Assembly: GCA_022648685.1 (NCBI GenBank)
Contig: JALCMW010000010.1
Location: forward strand, 1 to 64,000
Direction: 5' to 3'
DNA: 64,000 bases
Source: Bacteroidales bacterium
GTDB lineage: Bacteria > Bacteroidota > Bacteroidia > Bacteroidales > UBA932
The position numbers and the translations under genes were made by a program. Every line of letters begins with the position of its first letter. The first letter of the stretch is position 1. Under the pieces are notes generated by a model, which was not told the origin of the DNA, did not search any database, and saw nothing but the letters and a program-made list of their open reading frames with translations. Below are positions 8,297-17,038 of the stretch, in pieces.

Positions 8297-10234
8297 TTAA
8301 ATTATTCTACGAATAGTTGATTCGCTATACTCGTTAAATATCTGCTCGAAGTTATCAGCGACGTTATCGTTTGCCAATGAGCGGTCTGCCATCACGAAAT
8401 ATTGAGGCTGCTGTTTGGCGATAGCCGTAATGGTTTCTTCGTTTACGTTTGGCTCGAAGCAAGCCATCAGGTAACCTTCACCTACATTCCACACGGTTTT
8501 GCCAGCCAGCATAGTTTTCTCAATCTTGTCAGAAAGTGCAATGCCGAGTTCCATCATCACCTGGAAAAGCAGGTCTTCATCGGTTCTGTCCGGCTTAATG
8601 TTATCATTGAAGAGTGTCTGCTCGGTAGTCTCCGCAGGAGTATAGAATACATTCTCCATGTTTGAGTTGTCAAGTTTCAATACACGGAAGCCGGTATCAC
8701 CATTCCAGTCTGGATGTTCTTCCTTTATTTTCTTACCAGCACGACGAATACGTTCCTTGGCAATTTCGGGTATTGTAGCATAACCAGCCTTGCGAGCTTC
8801 ACTGTCTTCTGGGGTTTCCTCGGGAAGTTGTACACAGATGTATTTGCGCTTGCCCCCATCATCAGCATTTTGTTGCATTGTCGCATGGGCAGTAGTGGCT
8901 GACCCAGAAAAGAAATCCAGAATGAGAGCATCCTTATGCTTTGTTGTATTTAAAAGATATTTAATCAAGCCAACTGGTTTGGGATTCGAAAATGGTGTCT
9001 TACCATTAAACAATGACTTCATTTCAGAATTACCAATTTGATTTATTGGTTCTAAAATTAAATTCATAAAAGCTCTCCCTGATTTTTCACGTAATTTTCC
9101 TTCATTGTCGACATTCTGATAAATTTTGTATTTAATGGTATAAGAAGAACCCTTACTTTTATTAGACTTTACAAATTCAAGGAACTTATTTTCTAATCCC
9201 CATTTTACTTTATCCTTACTCCACTTCCATATCCAACCATCATTCTCAAAAGAATCTCGTCCATTTGGATATATTAGAGCACCATCAGGGGCTTCGATAC
9301 CAAAATTCATGGAATCTGAATATTGAAGCCCTCCTCTGTCTAAAGTATCATAATAGAATTTCCCTCTTTGTTGTATAAATTCATCCTCAAATTTATACCT
9401 CTCTTCGTTTATTGATTCTTTATCTCTTTGCCAGATTTGGTTCTCTATAGTAATAGAATGATTTTTTGAAAAAAGCAAAATATACTCAGTTACCACAGCA
9501 ATGTCTTTAGCATCATTAGCTCCTGTCTTTTTTCTCCATTCAAATTGTGCTATAAAATTTCTTTCGCCAAAAACTTCATTGCATAATTTCTTAAGGTTCT
9601 CTGCTTCGTTGTCGTCTATACTTATGAATATCACACCATCATCCGTCAGCAAGTCTCTTGCCACTTTCAGACGTGGATAAATCATGTTAAGCCAATCCGT
9701 ATGGAAACGACCGTTGCTGTCAGTGTTCTTCTCAAACTCATCGACAACTTGATAGCCTTCCTCATCGTATGCACCCGAAACCTCTGCATAGTCAGAGTTC
9801 TTCTTAATGAAATTGTCCTTATACACAAAATCGCCCCCAGTATTGTACGGCGGATCGATATAAATCATCTTCACCTTGCCAAGATATGACTCACGCAGGA
9901 GTTTAAGCACATCCAAGTTATCACCTTCGATATATAGGTTTTGCGTGTTTTCGAAATCTACACTTTCCTCTCGACAAGGGCGCAGCGTATCGGTTGTTGG
10001 CGTGTTAGCCAAACGAATGGCATGACGCTTGTCGGGCCATGTGAATTGATAACGCTCCTGACCTTCACCAGTAGCATCGGAAGACAATAGCTGGCGAAGT
10101 TTATCGAAATCTATCACTGGGCGAAGTTTTCCATTTTCGTCCTTTTCCTCCGTCAGGCACTCTGGCCAGCGTTCAGCAATGTAAGCCATGTTTTCACTCA
10201 CGATGTCAGGGCTTTGCATTTTTAAGTGCTCCAT
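8297..10234 (-). CDS. mod: Type III restriction-modification DNA methyltransferase, Mod subunit
   Basis: Mod recognises the target and methylates adenine-N6 on one strand using SAM; it also guides Res. The 645 residues contain catalytic motif IV DPPYNTGG (about 128-135), and the SAM-binding motif I FFSGSATTAH near residue 440. This permuted order is typical of type III Mod. The N-terminus (MQSPDIVSENMAYIAERWPE) is the standard Mod start; the ATG at 10234 sits 1 nt after the DUF4391 stop. The stretch between the motifs (about 8,950-9,580) is the target recognition domain and is clearly AT-richer than the conserved flanks. This suggests domain exchange. Key motifs are intact, so the enzyme should be active. 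Confidence 0.93.
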   Translation of the reverse strand: MEHLKMQSPDIVSENMAYIAERWPECLTEEKDENGKLRPVIDFDKLRQLLSSDATGEGQERYQFTWPDKRHAIRLANTPTTDTLRPCREESVDFENTQNLYIEGDNLDVLKLLRESYLGKVKMIYIDPPYNTGGDFVYKDNFIKKNSDYAEVSGAYDEEGYQVVDEFEKNTDSNGRFHTDWLNMIYPRLKVARDLLTDDGVIFISIDDNEAENLKKLCNEVFGERNFIAQFEWRKKTGANDAKDIAVVTEYILLFSKNHSITIENQIWQRDKESINEERYKFEDEFIQQRGKFYYDTLDRGGLQYSDSMNFGIEAPDGALIYPNGRDSFENDGWIWKWSKDKVKWGLENKFLEFVKSNKSKGSSYTIKYKIYQNVDNEGKLREKSGRAFMNLILEPINQIGNSEMKSLFNGKTPFSNPKPVGLIKYLLNTTKHKDALILDFFSGSATTAHATMQQNADDGGKRKYICVQLPEETPEDSEARKAGYATIPEIAKERIRRAGKKIKEEHPDWNGDTGFRVLKLDNSNMENVFYTPAETTEQTLFNDNIKPDRTDEDLLFQVMMELGIALSDKIEKTMLAGKTVWNVGEGYLMACFEPNVNEETITAIAKQQPQYFVMADRSLANDNVADNFEQIFNEYSESTIRRII

Positions 10235-10235
10235 A

Positions 10236-10883
10236 TTATAGTTGTTCTTTAATTTTCAATATTTGTTGGTGCAATTCATACTTTCTTCTCGGTTGCTTCT
10301 CTGCTCTGCATCGCTTTTCCAGCGTTGCCAACTGATTCTGCAGTTGCAATTTTATCTTTCGATTAGAAGCCGCTTGTTCATATTCAGTTTCGCTATGCGT
10401 ATTTAAGCCTGACACCTGGCCAAGTAGTCCATAATATACGCTATCCAAAGATGTACCCGTCAATTGAAGATGAAATTCGGACAGGTCGACTTCCCTCAAC
10501 AGCTCCGTATTTCCCAGTTTCCACTTTTCCTCACCACGCACCAAGTTTTTCTCTTTATAATGCATCAACTGGTCTGTGTGTCCGCCATACTCAATGATGA
10601 ACATGGTGTGGCGAGGTAATAATTCGTCCATTCCACAGAAAGGATTGATACTATACCGATCTTCCTTCATCCGGCAGAGAAACACATCTATCTCATGGAC
10701 TTTATCGCCATCAGCCACGTTCATGGTTTGTGCCGTCAGCTTATACAGCCATGTGATGCTTTCAAACTCATGGGTAAGCAAGTCCTTCAGCCATGTCTTC
10801 TGGGCACTACGTCCATAAAAGGCATTCTTCGGTACCACCTTATTAACGATGGTGGATGGTGGAAAGTTAAGTAGATTCTCCAT
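10236..10883 (-). CDS. DUF4391 domain protein
   Basis: A 215-residue protein of the DUF4391 family, recognisable from its NKVVPKNAFY start, the LTHEFESITWLYKL segment and EIDVFLC. The C-terminal 50 residues are a basic helix (ASNRKIKLQLQNQL onward). It abuts the helicase gene (0 nt) and mod (1 nt), so all three are translationally coupled. In many genomes this family occurs only between such a helicase and a type III mod, which suggests a subunit or adaptor of that complex. The biochemical function is unknown. Confidence 0.85.
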   Translation of the reverse strand: MENLLNFPPSTIVNKVVPKNAFYGRSAQKTWLKDLLTHEFESITWLYKLTAQTMNVADGDKVHEIDVFLCRMKEDRYSINPFCGMDELLPRHTMFIIEYGGHTDQLMHYKEKNLVRGEEKWKLGNTELLREVDLSEFHLQLTGTSLDSVYYGLLGQVSGLNTHSETEYEQAASNRKIKLQLQNQLATLEKRCRAEKQPRRKYELHQQILKIKEQL

Positions 10884-13800
10884 TTATTTGATGACGAGGA
10901 ATGTTATTAACTCAAAATCGTCCAATCCCTTGATGTCGCCCTGCAAGGCTGTTGTCTCGCCTGCAGAGAAGAGACTGTCGATGTCGCTCTCCGCCTTCAC
11001 CTCGACGATGCTGTTGATGGCTTGCTGGAGCAAGTCGCTGTAATGGCGCATGTCTTTGCCGTCTTTTGTCTCTCGGTTGAATAGCTTACACAGGAGTTTG
11101 ATGGGCTCATGTTGATCTTTACAGACATGACGCATATTATCGAGCAATTTCTTAGGCGATAAATGGTTACAGAGCATCTGCCCATCATCAGCCAGATAAA
11201 CCATATAGAAAGGATGAATCTGGTTGGCCTTACCGATGTTCACGTCCTTATTCCGGTTCTTTAGGATGAAGATTACCCCAGGCTTCACATCGTCAGTATG
11301 CTCCACCACAGCACTCATGCCGTTGGGTGTATGCTCAATGTCATGATGTTCCTTCATATACGACAGCAAGTCAAGGCGGAACTCATTCAGTCCTAAGTCC
11401 ATAATATTGATACCTGTGTCCATATCCTCCAGATCGACAACTTCCTTTTGGAGTTTCTTCAACTGGTTGCGACGGTATTCCAAGTCGCCCTTCTCGGTCT
11501 CAGAAAGTGGATTATCGTCGCCTGTAGAAGTAAGCACTGTTGCCTTCATTCGTGACTCGACACGGCCTTTAAGCTTGATGTATTTGTCGAGATCCATATC
11601 GGGCCAGTAGTTTACCAACTGTATGGCTTCGTTGCGTGAGCCTATACGGTCTATTCGTCCGAAACGCTGAATGATGCGTACTGGGTTCCAGTGGATGTCA
11701 TAGTTGATCAGGTAATCGCAGTCCTGCAGGTTCTGACCTTCCGAGATACAGTCGGTACCGATGAGCACGTCAATCTCTTCCTTCGCCTTGGGGAAGATGG
11801 CAGCCCTATCTTTGCTGACTGGCGAGAAATAGGTAAGAACAGTATTGAAGTCGGCATGAAGCCCCTGTATAGTACATTTGCCTTCCGTGCTTCCTGTAAC
11901 GATAGCCGTATTTAGACCGCAATCGGTCTTGATGCGCTGTGCCAACTGTTCGTACAGATAGTTGGCTGTGTCGGCAAAAGCCGTAAAGATAATCACCTTC
12001 TTGTTGTTAACATTGAAAGGATGTGTGAATTTATTCTTCAAGTCGGCAATAAGCTGCTGCAACTTGGCATCGTGCTCGGGCGTAATGTCTTTCAGCATGA
12101 GCAGTAGGAGCGACAGCTTCTCTAAATCGCTTTTCAGATCACGCCGCCATGACACGAAATCCATATCGCGGAGATTGATCTTCGACTTTCGTCCAACGAA
12201 GGGATCGCTTTCGCTGTCTTCATTGTCGTAGTCGTCATCATATTTTTCTACCTCGACTGTTCCAGCCCCATCATTTTCAAAGTTGTTGATAGCTGTTATG
12301 GCTTTCTGGATCAACTCCTCAATACGCTCCAATGTGAGGCGGAAGGAATTGACCGAGCTTTCCAGTCGCTTTAGCAGGTTGATGGCCATGAGTTGGCGCA
12401 AGCCCTTCTCTCGACCATCAATGGTAAGTCCTTCTCCGCCATAATCCACGGCATATTTATCACGTGCGCTGGCATGGATGTAAAGAGACGGCGTATAGAT
12501 AGACAGATTGAGCAAGTTGAGCTGTTCGGCGATCTCTGTAAAGGTAATGGCATTATCGAGATCGGTAAGCTTAGGACGACGTGAGATTGGTTTCAGTCGC
12601 TCTGGGAACTTGCCAATATCCTTTGTATCATAATACTTCACTATATGCTTACGGCTGCGAGCTATCGTTACCGCATCAAGCACCTTGAAGAAACCGTAAT
12701 TGAGCATATCGAGAAGTCCCTTGGTAGTACGTCTGTCGGGTGGAAGTTTTGCCCATTTACTGTAAGCCTGTTGTGCCTCACGAAATATCTGGTCAATATC
12801 TTTGTCAGTTTCAAGAGCAGAATTGATGTTCTCAGAATTACCCTCGTATGCCAGCTGGAGTTGATTCTTCAAGTCATTGAAGCGATTGTTCACAGGTGTG
12901 GCACTCAGCATCAATACCTTAGTCTTAACACCGCTACGGATGACACGATTCATCAGACGAGCATAGCGATTTTCCTTAAAACCTTCATCCTCATCGTCTT
13001 CGAGTTTACCGCCGTTACGGAAATTGTGGCTCTCGTCAATCACCACTAAGTCGTAGTTCTCCCAGTTCACTCGCGTAAGATCCATACCATTACTGGTACC
13101 ACGATCGCGCGAAAGGTCGGAATGGAAAAGAACGTCATAGTTGAAACGATCTTTTGCAACAGGGTTGTTCTTATAGTTGCTTCGGAAGGTTTGCCAGTTG
13201 TCGTTCAACTTCTTTGGACAGAGCACCAGCACATTGCGGTTGCGGCACTCGTAGTATTTGATGACTGCCAAGGCGGAGAATGTCTTTCCCAGACCTACGC
13301 TATCCGCCAAGATACAACCGTTGTACTTTTCCAGCTTGTTGATGATGGCAAGGGCAGCATCCTTTTGGAAATTGTAAAGCATGCTCCATATCTGACTATT
13401 GCGGAAGCCTGTACCTTCATTGGGGAGTACATCCTCATTTATATCTTCAAGAAATTCATTGAAGATATTGTAAATTGCTACAAAGTAGATAAACTCCGGC
13501 GAGTTTTCCTTATACACGGTCTCTATATTCTCCAAGACTGTGTTTGTCACATCAGTGAATTTCTCGCTATCATCCCACAATTGATTGAATCCACGAAGAA
13601 AGTTGTCTGTTGCCTTTGTTGAAGGAAATCCCATGCTCATGGGACAAAGATTATTTCCTCGCTCACAACCAAGTTCTGTGGTAGTAAATTCATTGAAAGG
13701 CATGTAAGTGTAGGTATCATTCCCTTCACTTACATTCATGAAATTATTAAGAGTACCTTCTGATACATTTGTCTTAAACTTAACTTTACGTCGAATCCAG

Positions 13801-14129
13801 TCGGCACATTCGCGAGCAATAGCACGTTGAGAAAGCTGATTACGAAGGCGTATTTCAAACTCGGAGCCATAGAGATTTCGCTCACGGTTGAGTTTTGGTA
13901 TGAAAAATTCTCGCTTCTGTTTTTTCACCTTCTCCTTGTTGAAAGTTGGTGAGGTGAAGATAAAGCGCAATTCATCTATTTGCTCCAACTCTTCTTTTAA
14001 CGCTTCAAAGGCATAAATAGAAAAGCTGGCAGCGGCAATAGAAAGTTTGCTCCTTGGAGTAAGAGAGCCTTTCAGATCGTCGATAACCCTTTCTGTTATA
14101 TTATTGAACTGTTTAGGAGCACGCATCAT
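10884..14129 (-). CDS. SNF2-type helicase with PLD-like N-terminal domain
   Basis: 1081 residues. Residues about 15-200 resemble a phospholipase-D-like domain (SIAAASFSIYAFEAL at the start, MPFNEFTTTELG later), but I see no clear HxK catalytic pair, so it looks degenerate and perhaps binds DNA. The helicase core follows: Walker A SVGLGKT (about 277-283), DESH (365-368), LSATPVNNR, a charged insert (DDDYDNEDSESD), then IGTDCISEGQNLQ and QRFGRIDRIGS in the second RecA domain. This is the first large gene of the operon, 11 nt after the XRE regulator. It probably provides a second translocase for the type III system, beside Res. Confidence 0.88.
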   Translation of the reverse strand: MMRAPKQFNNITERVIDDLKGSLTPRSKLSIAAASFSIYAFEALKEELEQIDELRFIFTSPTFNKEKVKKQKREFFIPKLNRERNLYGSEFEIRLRNQLSQRAIARECADWIRRKVKFKTNVSEGTLNNFMNVSEGNDTYTYMPFNEFTTTELGCERGNNLCPMSMGFPSTKATDNFLRGFNQLWDDSEKFTDVTNTVLENIETVYKENSPEFIYFVAIYNIFNEFLEDINEDVLPNEGTGFRNSQIWSMLYNFQKDAALAIINKLEKYNGCILADSVGLGKTFSALAVIKYYECRNRNVLVLCPKKLNDNWQTFRSNYKNNPVAKDRFNYDVLFHSDLSRDRGTSNGMDLTRVNWENYDLVVIDESHNFRNGGKLEDDEDEGFKENRYARLMNRVIRSGVKTKVLMLSATPVNNRFNDLKNQLQLAYEGNSENINSALETDKDIDQIFREAQQAYSKWAKLPPDRRTTKGLLDMLNYGFFKVLDAVTIARSRKHIVKYYDTKDIGKFPERLKPISRRPKLTDLDNAITFTEIAEQLNLLNLSIYTPSLYIHASARDKYAVDYGGEGLTIDGREKGLRQLMAINLLKRLESSVNSFRLTLERIEELIQKAITAINNFENDGAGTVEVEKYDDDYDNEDSESDPFVGRKSKINLRDMDFVSWRRDLKSDLEKLSLLLLMLKDITPEHDAKLQQLIADLKNKFTHPFNVNNKKVIIFTAFADTANYLYEQLAQRIKTDCGLNTAIVTGSTEGKCTIQGLHADFNTVLTYFSPVSKDRAAIFPKAKEEIDVLIGTDCISEGQNLQDCDYLINYDIHWNPVRIIQRFGRIDRIGSRNEAIQLVNYWPDMDLDKYIKLKGRVESRMKATVLTSTGDDNPLSETEKGDLEYRRNQLKKLQKEVVDLEDMDTGINIMDLGLNEFRLDLLSYMKEHHDIEHTPNGMSAVVEHTDDVKPGVIFILKNRNKDVNIGKANQIHPFYMVYLADDGQMLCNHLSPKKLLDNMRHVCKDQHEPIKLLCKLFNRETKDGKDMRHYSDLLQQAINSIVEVKAESDIDSLFSAGETTALQGDIKGLDDFELITFLVIK

Positions 14130-14140
14130 TTCATTTACTT

Positions 14141-14359
14141 TTAGTCCACTTTATCCTGTGTCAATAGCAAATCTTTCACCTCAACGTTGAGGAGTTTGGC
14201 AATGTCGAACAGCTGCTCCACCGACGGCTGCTGCTTGTTGGTTGTCCAGCGCGAAACAGTATATTCAGACTTGCCCAACTGCTGACCGAGCCATTTGTTG
14301 GTCAGGTCTTTCTCTGCCAAGACAACCTTTATCCGATTCAACTTTCTGATTTCTGTCAT
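14141..14359 (-). CDS. XRE-family HTH regulator of the defence operon
   Basis: A 72-residue single-domain Cro/C1-type helix-turn-helix protein: LGQQLGKSEYTVSRWTTNKQQPS is the HTH core, followed by FDIAKLLNVEVKDLL. It is the promoter-proximal gene of the operon, 11 nt before the helicase. It is well placed to repress or gate the whole operon, for example to delay restriction until methylation is complete; that role is inference. Confidence 0.85.
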   Translation of the reverse strand: MTEIRKLNRIKVVLAEKDLTNKWLGQQLGKSEYTVSRWTTNKQQPSVEQLFDIAKLLNVEVKDLLLTQDKVD

Positions 14360-14381
14360 ATATAGTAGGTTTTAACAGCTG

Positions 14382-14414
14382 TAAAGATAGTCATTATTTG
14401 CCAATATCTTGCAA
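14382..14414 (-). promoter_or_regulatory. Promoter of the defence operon
   Basis: On the minus strand TTGC (14414-14411) is followed after 21 nt by TATCTTTA (14389-14382), one base from the Bacteroidetes -7 consensus TAnnTTTG. The start codon of the XRE gene is about 23 nt downstream. The flanking ATTATT (14393-14398) and AATAAT (14423-14428) form a spaced inverted pair that could be the regulator's operator. Confidence 0.55.
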
Positions 14415-14485
14415 TTATCTCTTGAATAATGCAAAAAATCATTCGATTTGATGGTTTTTCAAGGATCTATCACCAACTTTCTCGT

Positions 14486-14493
14486 TAACTTTG
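14486..14493 (+). promoter_or_regulatory. -7 box for the NERD gene
   Basis: TAACTTTG matches TAnnTTTG exactly. It lies 12 nt before ATG 14506. No good -33 element is seen at 19-21 nt upstream. It makes the upstream TTG frame start at 14491 unlikely. Confidence 0.5.
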
Positions 14494-14505
14494 CAACCAA
14501 GACTA

Positions 14506-15249
14506 ATGTTGCACTTTATGACTTTTGCATCACTTCTACTTGGACTACTGATATTATTGGCAGTGTTTTGGCTAAAATTCTCCAAAGGAAAAATTGGAGA
14601 AGAGAAGGTTGCCGTCTTGCTGCACCTCTTACCTAAAGAGTATGTAGTGCTGAACAATGTTATCATCTCGAATGGTAAAAGCATGGCACAGATTGACCAT
14701 GTTGTAGTATCGCCATACGGCATCTTTGTGATAGAGACAAAGAACTATAAAGGCTGGATCTTCGGGAAGGATTACTATAAGCAGTGGACACAAAATATAT
14801 TTGGAAAGAGATACAAATTCTACAATCCTGTAAAGCAAAACGAAACTCATATCAAAGCCCTACGGAAGCTACTTTATCAATTTGGCAACATACCCTATAT
14901 CTCAATAATTGCCTTTTCGAGCAAAGCAAGTTTGTTCGTAGAATCAGATCAGGCTCATGTGACACACATATTGAATGTTACTTCTGTCATTAAAGACTAT
15001 ATAATCGAGCACATATCGACAGAACAAGTAGAACAAATCGTTCAACTCATCAATGACCGAAAGTTTGTTGGGGACATAGCAGAAAACCTGCATCTTGATT
15101 ATGTGTATAATGACAAGCATCACTATGAGAGTGCCATCGAGCAAGGCAAATGCCCTTGGTGCGGTGGTACTTTGGTGAAGCGTAATGGCAAGTACGGTTC
15201 TTTCTACGGCTGTTCCAATTATCCCCAGTGTAAGTTCATCCACAAGTAA
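14506..15249 (+). CDS. NERD nuclease-related protein with topoisomerase-type zinc finger
   Basis: About 247 residues. A single membrane helix (LLLGLLILLAVFWL) near the N-terminus is followed by a NERD domain: GEEKVAVLL, a QIDHVVVSPYGIFVIETKNYKG core in which D and ExK form the nuclease-like motif, and the QNETHIKAL helix. The C-terminus is a C4 zinc finger of the topoisomerase I type (CPWCGG then CSNYPQC). Likely membrane-anchored and DNA-binding. It diverges from the defence operon across a 130-nt spacer. NERD proteins occur often in mobile islands; the cellular job is unknown. The frame continues upstream to TTG 14491, but a -7 box overlaps that codon; ATG 14518 is also possible. Confidence 0.8.
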   Translation: MLHFMTFASLLLGLLILLAVFWLKFSKGKIGEEKVAVLLHLLPKEYVVLNNVIISNGKSMAQIDHVVVSPYGIFVIETKNYKGWIFGKDYYKQWTQNIFGKRYKFYNPVKQNETHIKALRKLLYQFGNIPYISIIAFSSKASLFVESDQAHVTHILNVTSVIKDYIIEHISTEQVEQIVQLINDRKFVGDIAENLHLDYVYNDKHHYESAIEQGKCPWCGGTLVKRNGKYGSFYGCSNYPQCKFIHK

Positions 15250-15275
15250 TCAAGCTATAATTGCTTGTGTTTTCG

Positions 15276-15491
15276 TCACAATTCACTTCTCTTAATTTCT
15301 TCCCTGCTACATTTTGCAATGCCCAGCACTTCATAGGTGTTGCCTACTCTTATCTGGTAGCTGCCCGTCTTGATTTTTTTGTGCAAAGGTAGTGCGGTCT
15401 CCATTCCTGCGAAAGCACCGCTAAAGCTATTTTCAAGGATTTTGGGATAGACCCTCCACAATTTTTCCCGCTGTAAAAATTGGTTTTCCAT
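15276..15491 (-). CDS. Doubtful small ORF
   Basis: A 71-residue frame from ATG 15491 (a TTG at 15560 would add 23 residues). It has a basic, degenerate composition and no recognised domain. Its position, back-to-back with a common island gene in an otherwise empty 350-nt gap (15250-15604), and the lack of a ribosome-binding context argue that it may be remnant DNA. Confidence 0.2.
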   Translation of the reverse strand: MENQFLQREKLWRVYPKILENSFSGAFAGMETALPLHKKIKTGSYQIRVGNTYEVLGIAKCSREEIKRSEL

Positions 15492-15631
15492 CCTAAAATC
15501 CCTGAAAATCACTTGCACATCCACTCCGACCACACTGTTATCATGCACATAAAAATTCAAGCCCAGTCAGCTCCCACAGATAAACAGTGGGTAACTAAAG
15601 GGAAATGTATCACATCATAATTTTTAAGCGC

Positions 15632-15967
15632 ATGGAAATAATTAGAATTACAGCGAGTGTTGATGAAGCAATGTCAATGATTGGCTACCAGCCGAAGACT
15701 ACCTTCTGGATGGATTTCTCTATCGCAGACAGGTTTGGCATCGAGGCTATCATAGACACCTATGAGCGAGCCTTCAAGGAGTGGCACACCAACCATATAT
15801 ACCTCACCGAATTGGTGATGGTGCTCAACCACAAGATTTGGCAGTGGTACGAGAAGAACGATGCCATCGCACGAGTGTACGACCGACTTTGGCGCAAGGC
15901 TGATGAGTGGGCGCAGGAGAACCTGCACGGCAAGGAGCTGCAATACTTCTACGAGGTTACGGACTAA
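15632..15967 (+). CDS. Conserved hypothetical protein common in Bacteroidales mobile elements
   Basis: 111 residues beginning MEIIRITASVDEAM. It is a soluble protein with a helical C-terminal half rich in Trp and Tyr (HKIWQWYEKND, RLWRKADEW). I recall near-identical small proteins in Bacteroidales conjugative and mobilisable elements, though I can name no function. An ATG at 15605 would add nine residues, but MEIIRI is the natural start. It supports the view that this segment is mobile DNA. Confidence 0.65.
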   Translation: MEIIRITASVDEAMSMIGYQPKTTFWMDFSIADRFGIEAIIDTYERAFKEWHTNHIYLTELVMVLNHKIWQWYEKNDAIARVYDRLWRKADEWAQENLHGKELQYFYEVTD

Positions 15968-16032
15968 CACCGCCAGAAAAGCCAAGGGAGCCTTTGTCTC
16001 ACGACATCGGCTCCTTTCTTACTTATCATTCA

Positions 16033-16413
16033 TCATGGTTGGTAGGGTTCTATCGACCAGCCATATTCTTTGAGGTTGATGGCAAACACAAATTCTCTTA
16101 GGCATTTTTGCTTATACCGTCTGGTACCCTGCGCAAACTTTGGCTGTCGCTGCTTTTCATACAGCACCTGGATTACTTGCGAATAAGTATCTACACTTCG
16201 CTGCTGCTCATTATCTATCTTTTCGAGATAGTATGCTGCTTCATCGGCATCGAAAATAGCATTTAGTAATTGGCTTATTATGTCTCGTTGGCAATCGGTA
16301 TCAAAGGTAAGCCAGTCGGTTTGTTTGACTTTCTTTTTGGCAGGTATAGCCTTCTTCGGCTTATCCTCGTATGGCCAAAGAGGGACATCCCCCTTCTGCC
16401 TCCTGTGAGGCAC
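16033..16413 (-). CDS. Unrecognised basic protein fragment downstream of truncated hipA
   Basis: Up to 126 codons from a GTG at 16413, overlapping the end of the broken hipA in another frame. The readable part contains LWPYEDKPKKAIP and a helical C-terminus ending KEYGWSIEPYQP. It does not resemble a HipA kinase domain, so it seems to be a different gene whose start was replaced when the hipA piece was joined here. No function can be assigned. Confidence 0.35.
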   Translation of the reverse strand: MPHRRQKGDVPLWPYEDKPKKAIPAKKKVKQTDWLTFDTDCQRDIISQLLNAIFDADEAAYYLEKIDNEQQRSVDTYSQVIQVLYEKQRQPKFAQGTRRYKQKCLREFVFAINLKEYGWSIEPYQP

Positions 16414-16675
16414 GGAGGTCTATCAGTCGTCGTCCCCATCTGTCAGGAAGTGCATCAGAGAAGCAGCCGAAGATATGTTTTCCTTGGCTATATTGTATCC
16501 CAGTGTAAGGGCGAAGATCTCGTCCGAAGTCTATCTTGGGATAATGTTTAAGCCAGCTTTTATCAAACTCAAAAGAGAATACATCGGAGCCTCTTAGGTA
16601 TTCATGCCCAAGAGTGCCAACTTTTTCTTCCTTATCCAGCCAGTCGAAACTGGCTATGACTTCCAAATTTTCCAT
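16361..16675 (-). pseudogene. HipA toxin, N-terminal fragment
   Basis: 104 residues that match the HipA N-terminal subdomain: KVGTLGHEYLRG, SDVFSFEFD, and the hallmark ALPDRWGRRLIDLR. After that motif the frame ends within 20 residues and the kinase domain (Gly-rich loop, HxD and DxN motifs) is missing. The following sequence is unrelated. It begins 3 nt after the HTH gene, as in a normal hipBA operon, so a deletion removed the toxin's catalytic part and left the antitoxin. Confidence 0.75.
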
Positions 16676-16678
16676 ATC

Positions 16679-16996
16679 CTACCTTTTTGAAGCTCTTTTC
16701 TTATTTTTGATACCCAAATCCTGTACCATGTGTCCCAGCTCATCATCCTTGGCCAGATGCAGAATATCATCTTCTAGTTGCAGGGCATTAAGCACTCGCA
16801 TCACCACACCGAGCGACACCGTAGGCTCGCCCTTCTCCAAACGTGAGAGAGTGAGTCTGGTGCATTGTGCACGTTGGGCTACCTGATCCATCGTCAGGTC
16901 TCGACGTAATCGGGCGAGACGGAATTGCTCACCCACCACATTCAATTTCTCTTGCAGTCCTCTGGTCATCCAGTTGGCTTTGGTAAACTTCGTCAT
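16679..16996 (-). CDS. HipB-like HTH antitoxin (orphan)
   Basis: 105 residues with a Cro/C1-type HTH: QVAQRAQCTRLTLSRLEKGEPTVS and a following helix MRVLNALQLEDDI. It is the expected partner and autoregulator of the HipA fragment just downstream. The frame can start at TTG 17017, but that codon overlaps a perfect -7 box, so ATG 16996 (MTKFTKANW) is chosen. With the toxin kinase lost, it is an orphan regulator. Confidence 0.8.
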   Translation of the reverse strand: MTKFTKANWMTRGLQEKLNVVGEQFRLARLRRDLTMDQVAQRAQCTRLTLSRLEKGEPTVSLGVVMRVLNALQLEDDILHLAKDDELGHMVQDLGIKNKKRASKR

Positions 16997-17014
16997 AATG
17001 TATCTTTTACGGTG

Positions 17015-17022
17015 CAAAGATA
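17015..17022 (-). promoter_or_regulatory. -7 box of the orphan hipB operon
   Basis: TATCTTTG on the minus strand matches TAnnTTTG exactly and lies 18 nt before ATG 16996. No clear -33 element is visible. Confidence 0.5.
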
Positions 17023-17038
17023 CAATAATATGTTTAGT

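Noticed and set aside
451..14359. DISARM or BREX assignment for the defence operon
   Set aside because: No DUF1998 (DrmB), no PglZ, no BrxC-like gene; Mod and Res have clear type III motifs.
14491..14505. TTG start for the NERD protein
   Set aside because: The TTG is part of an exact TAnnTTTG promoter box.
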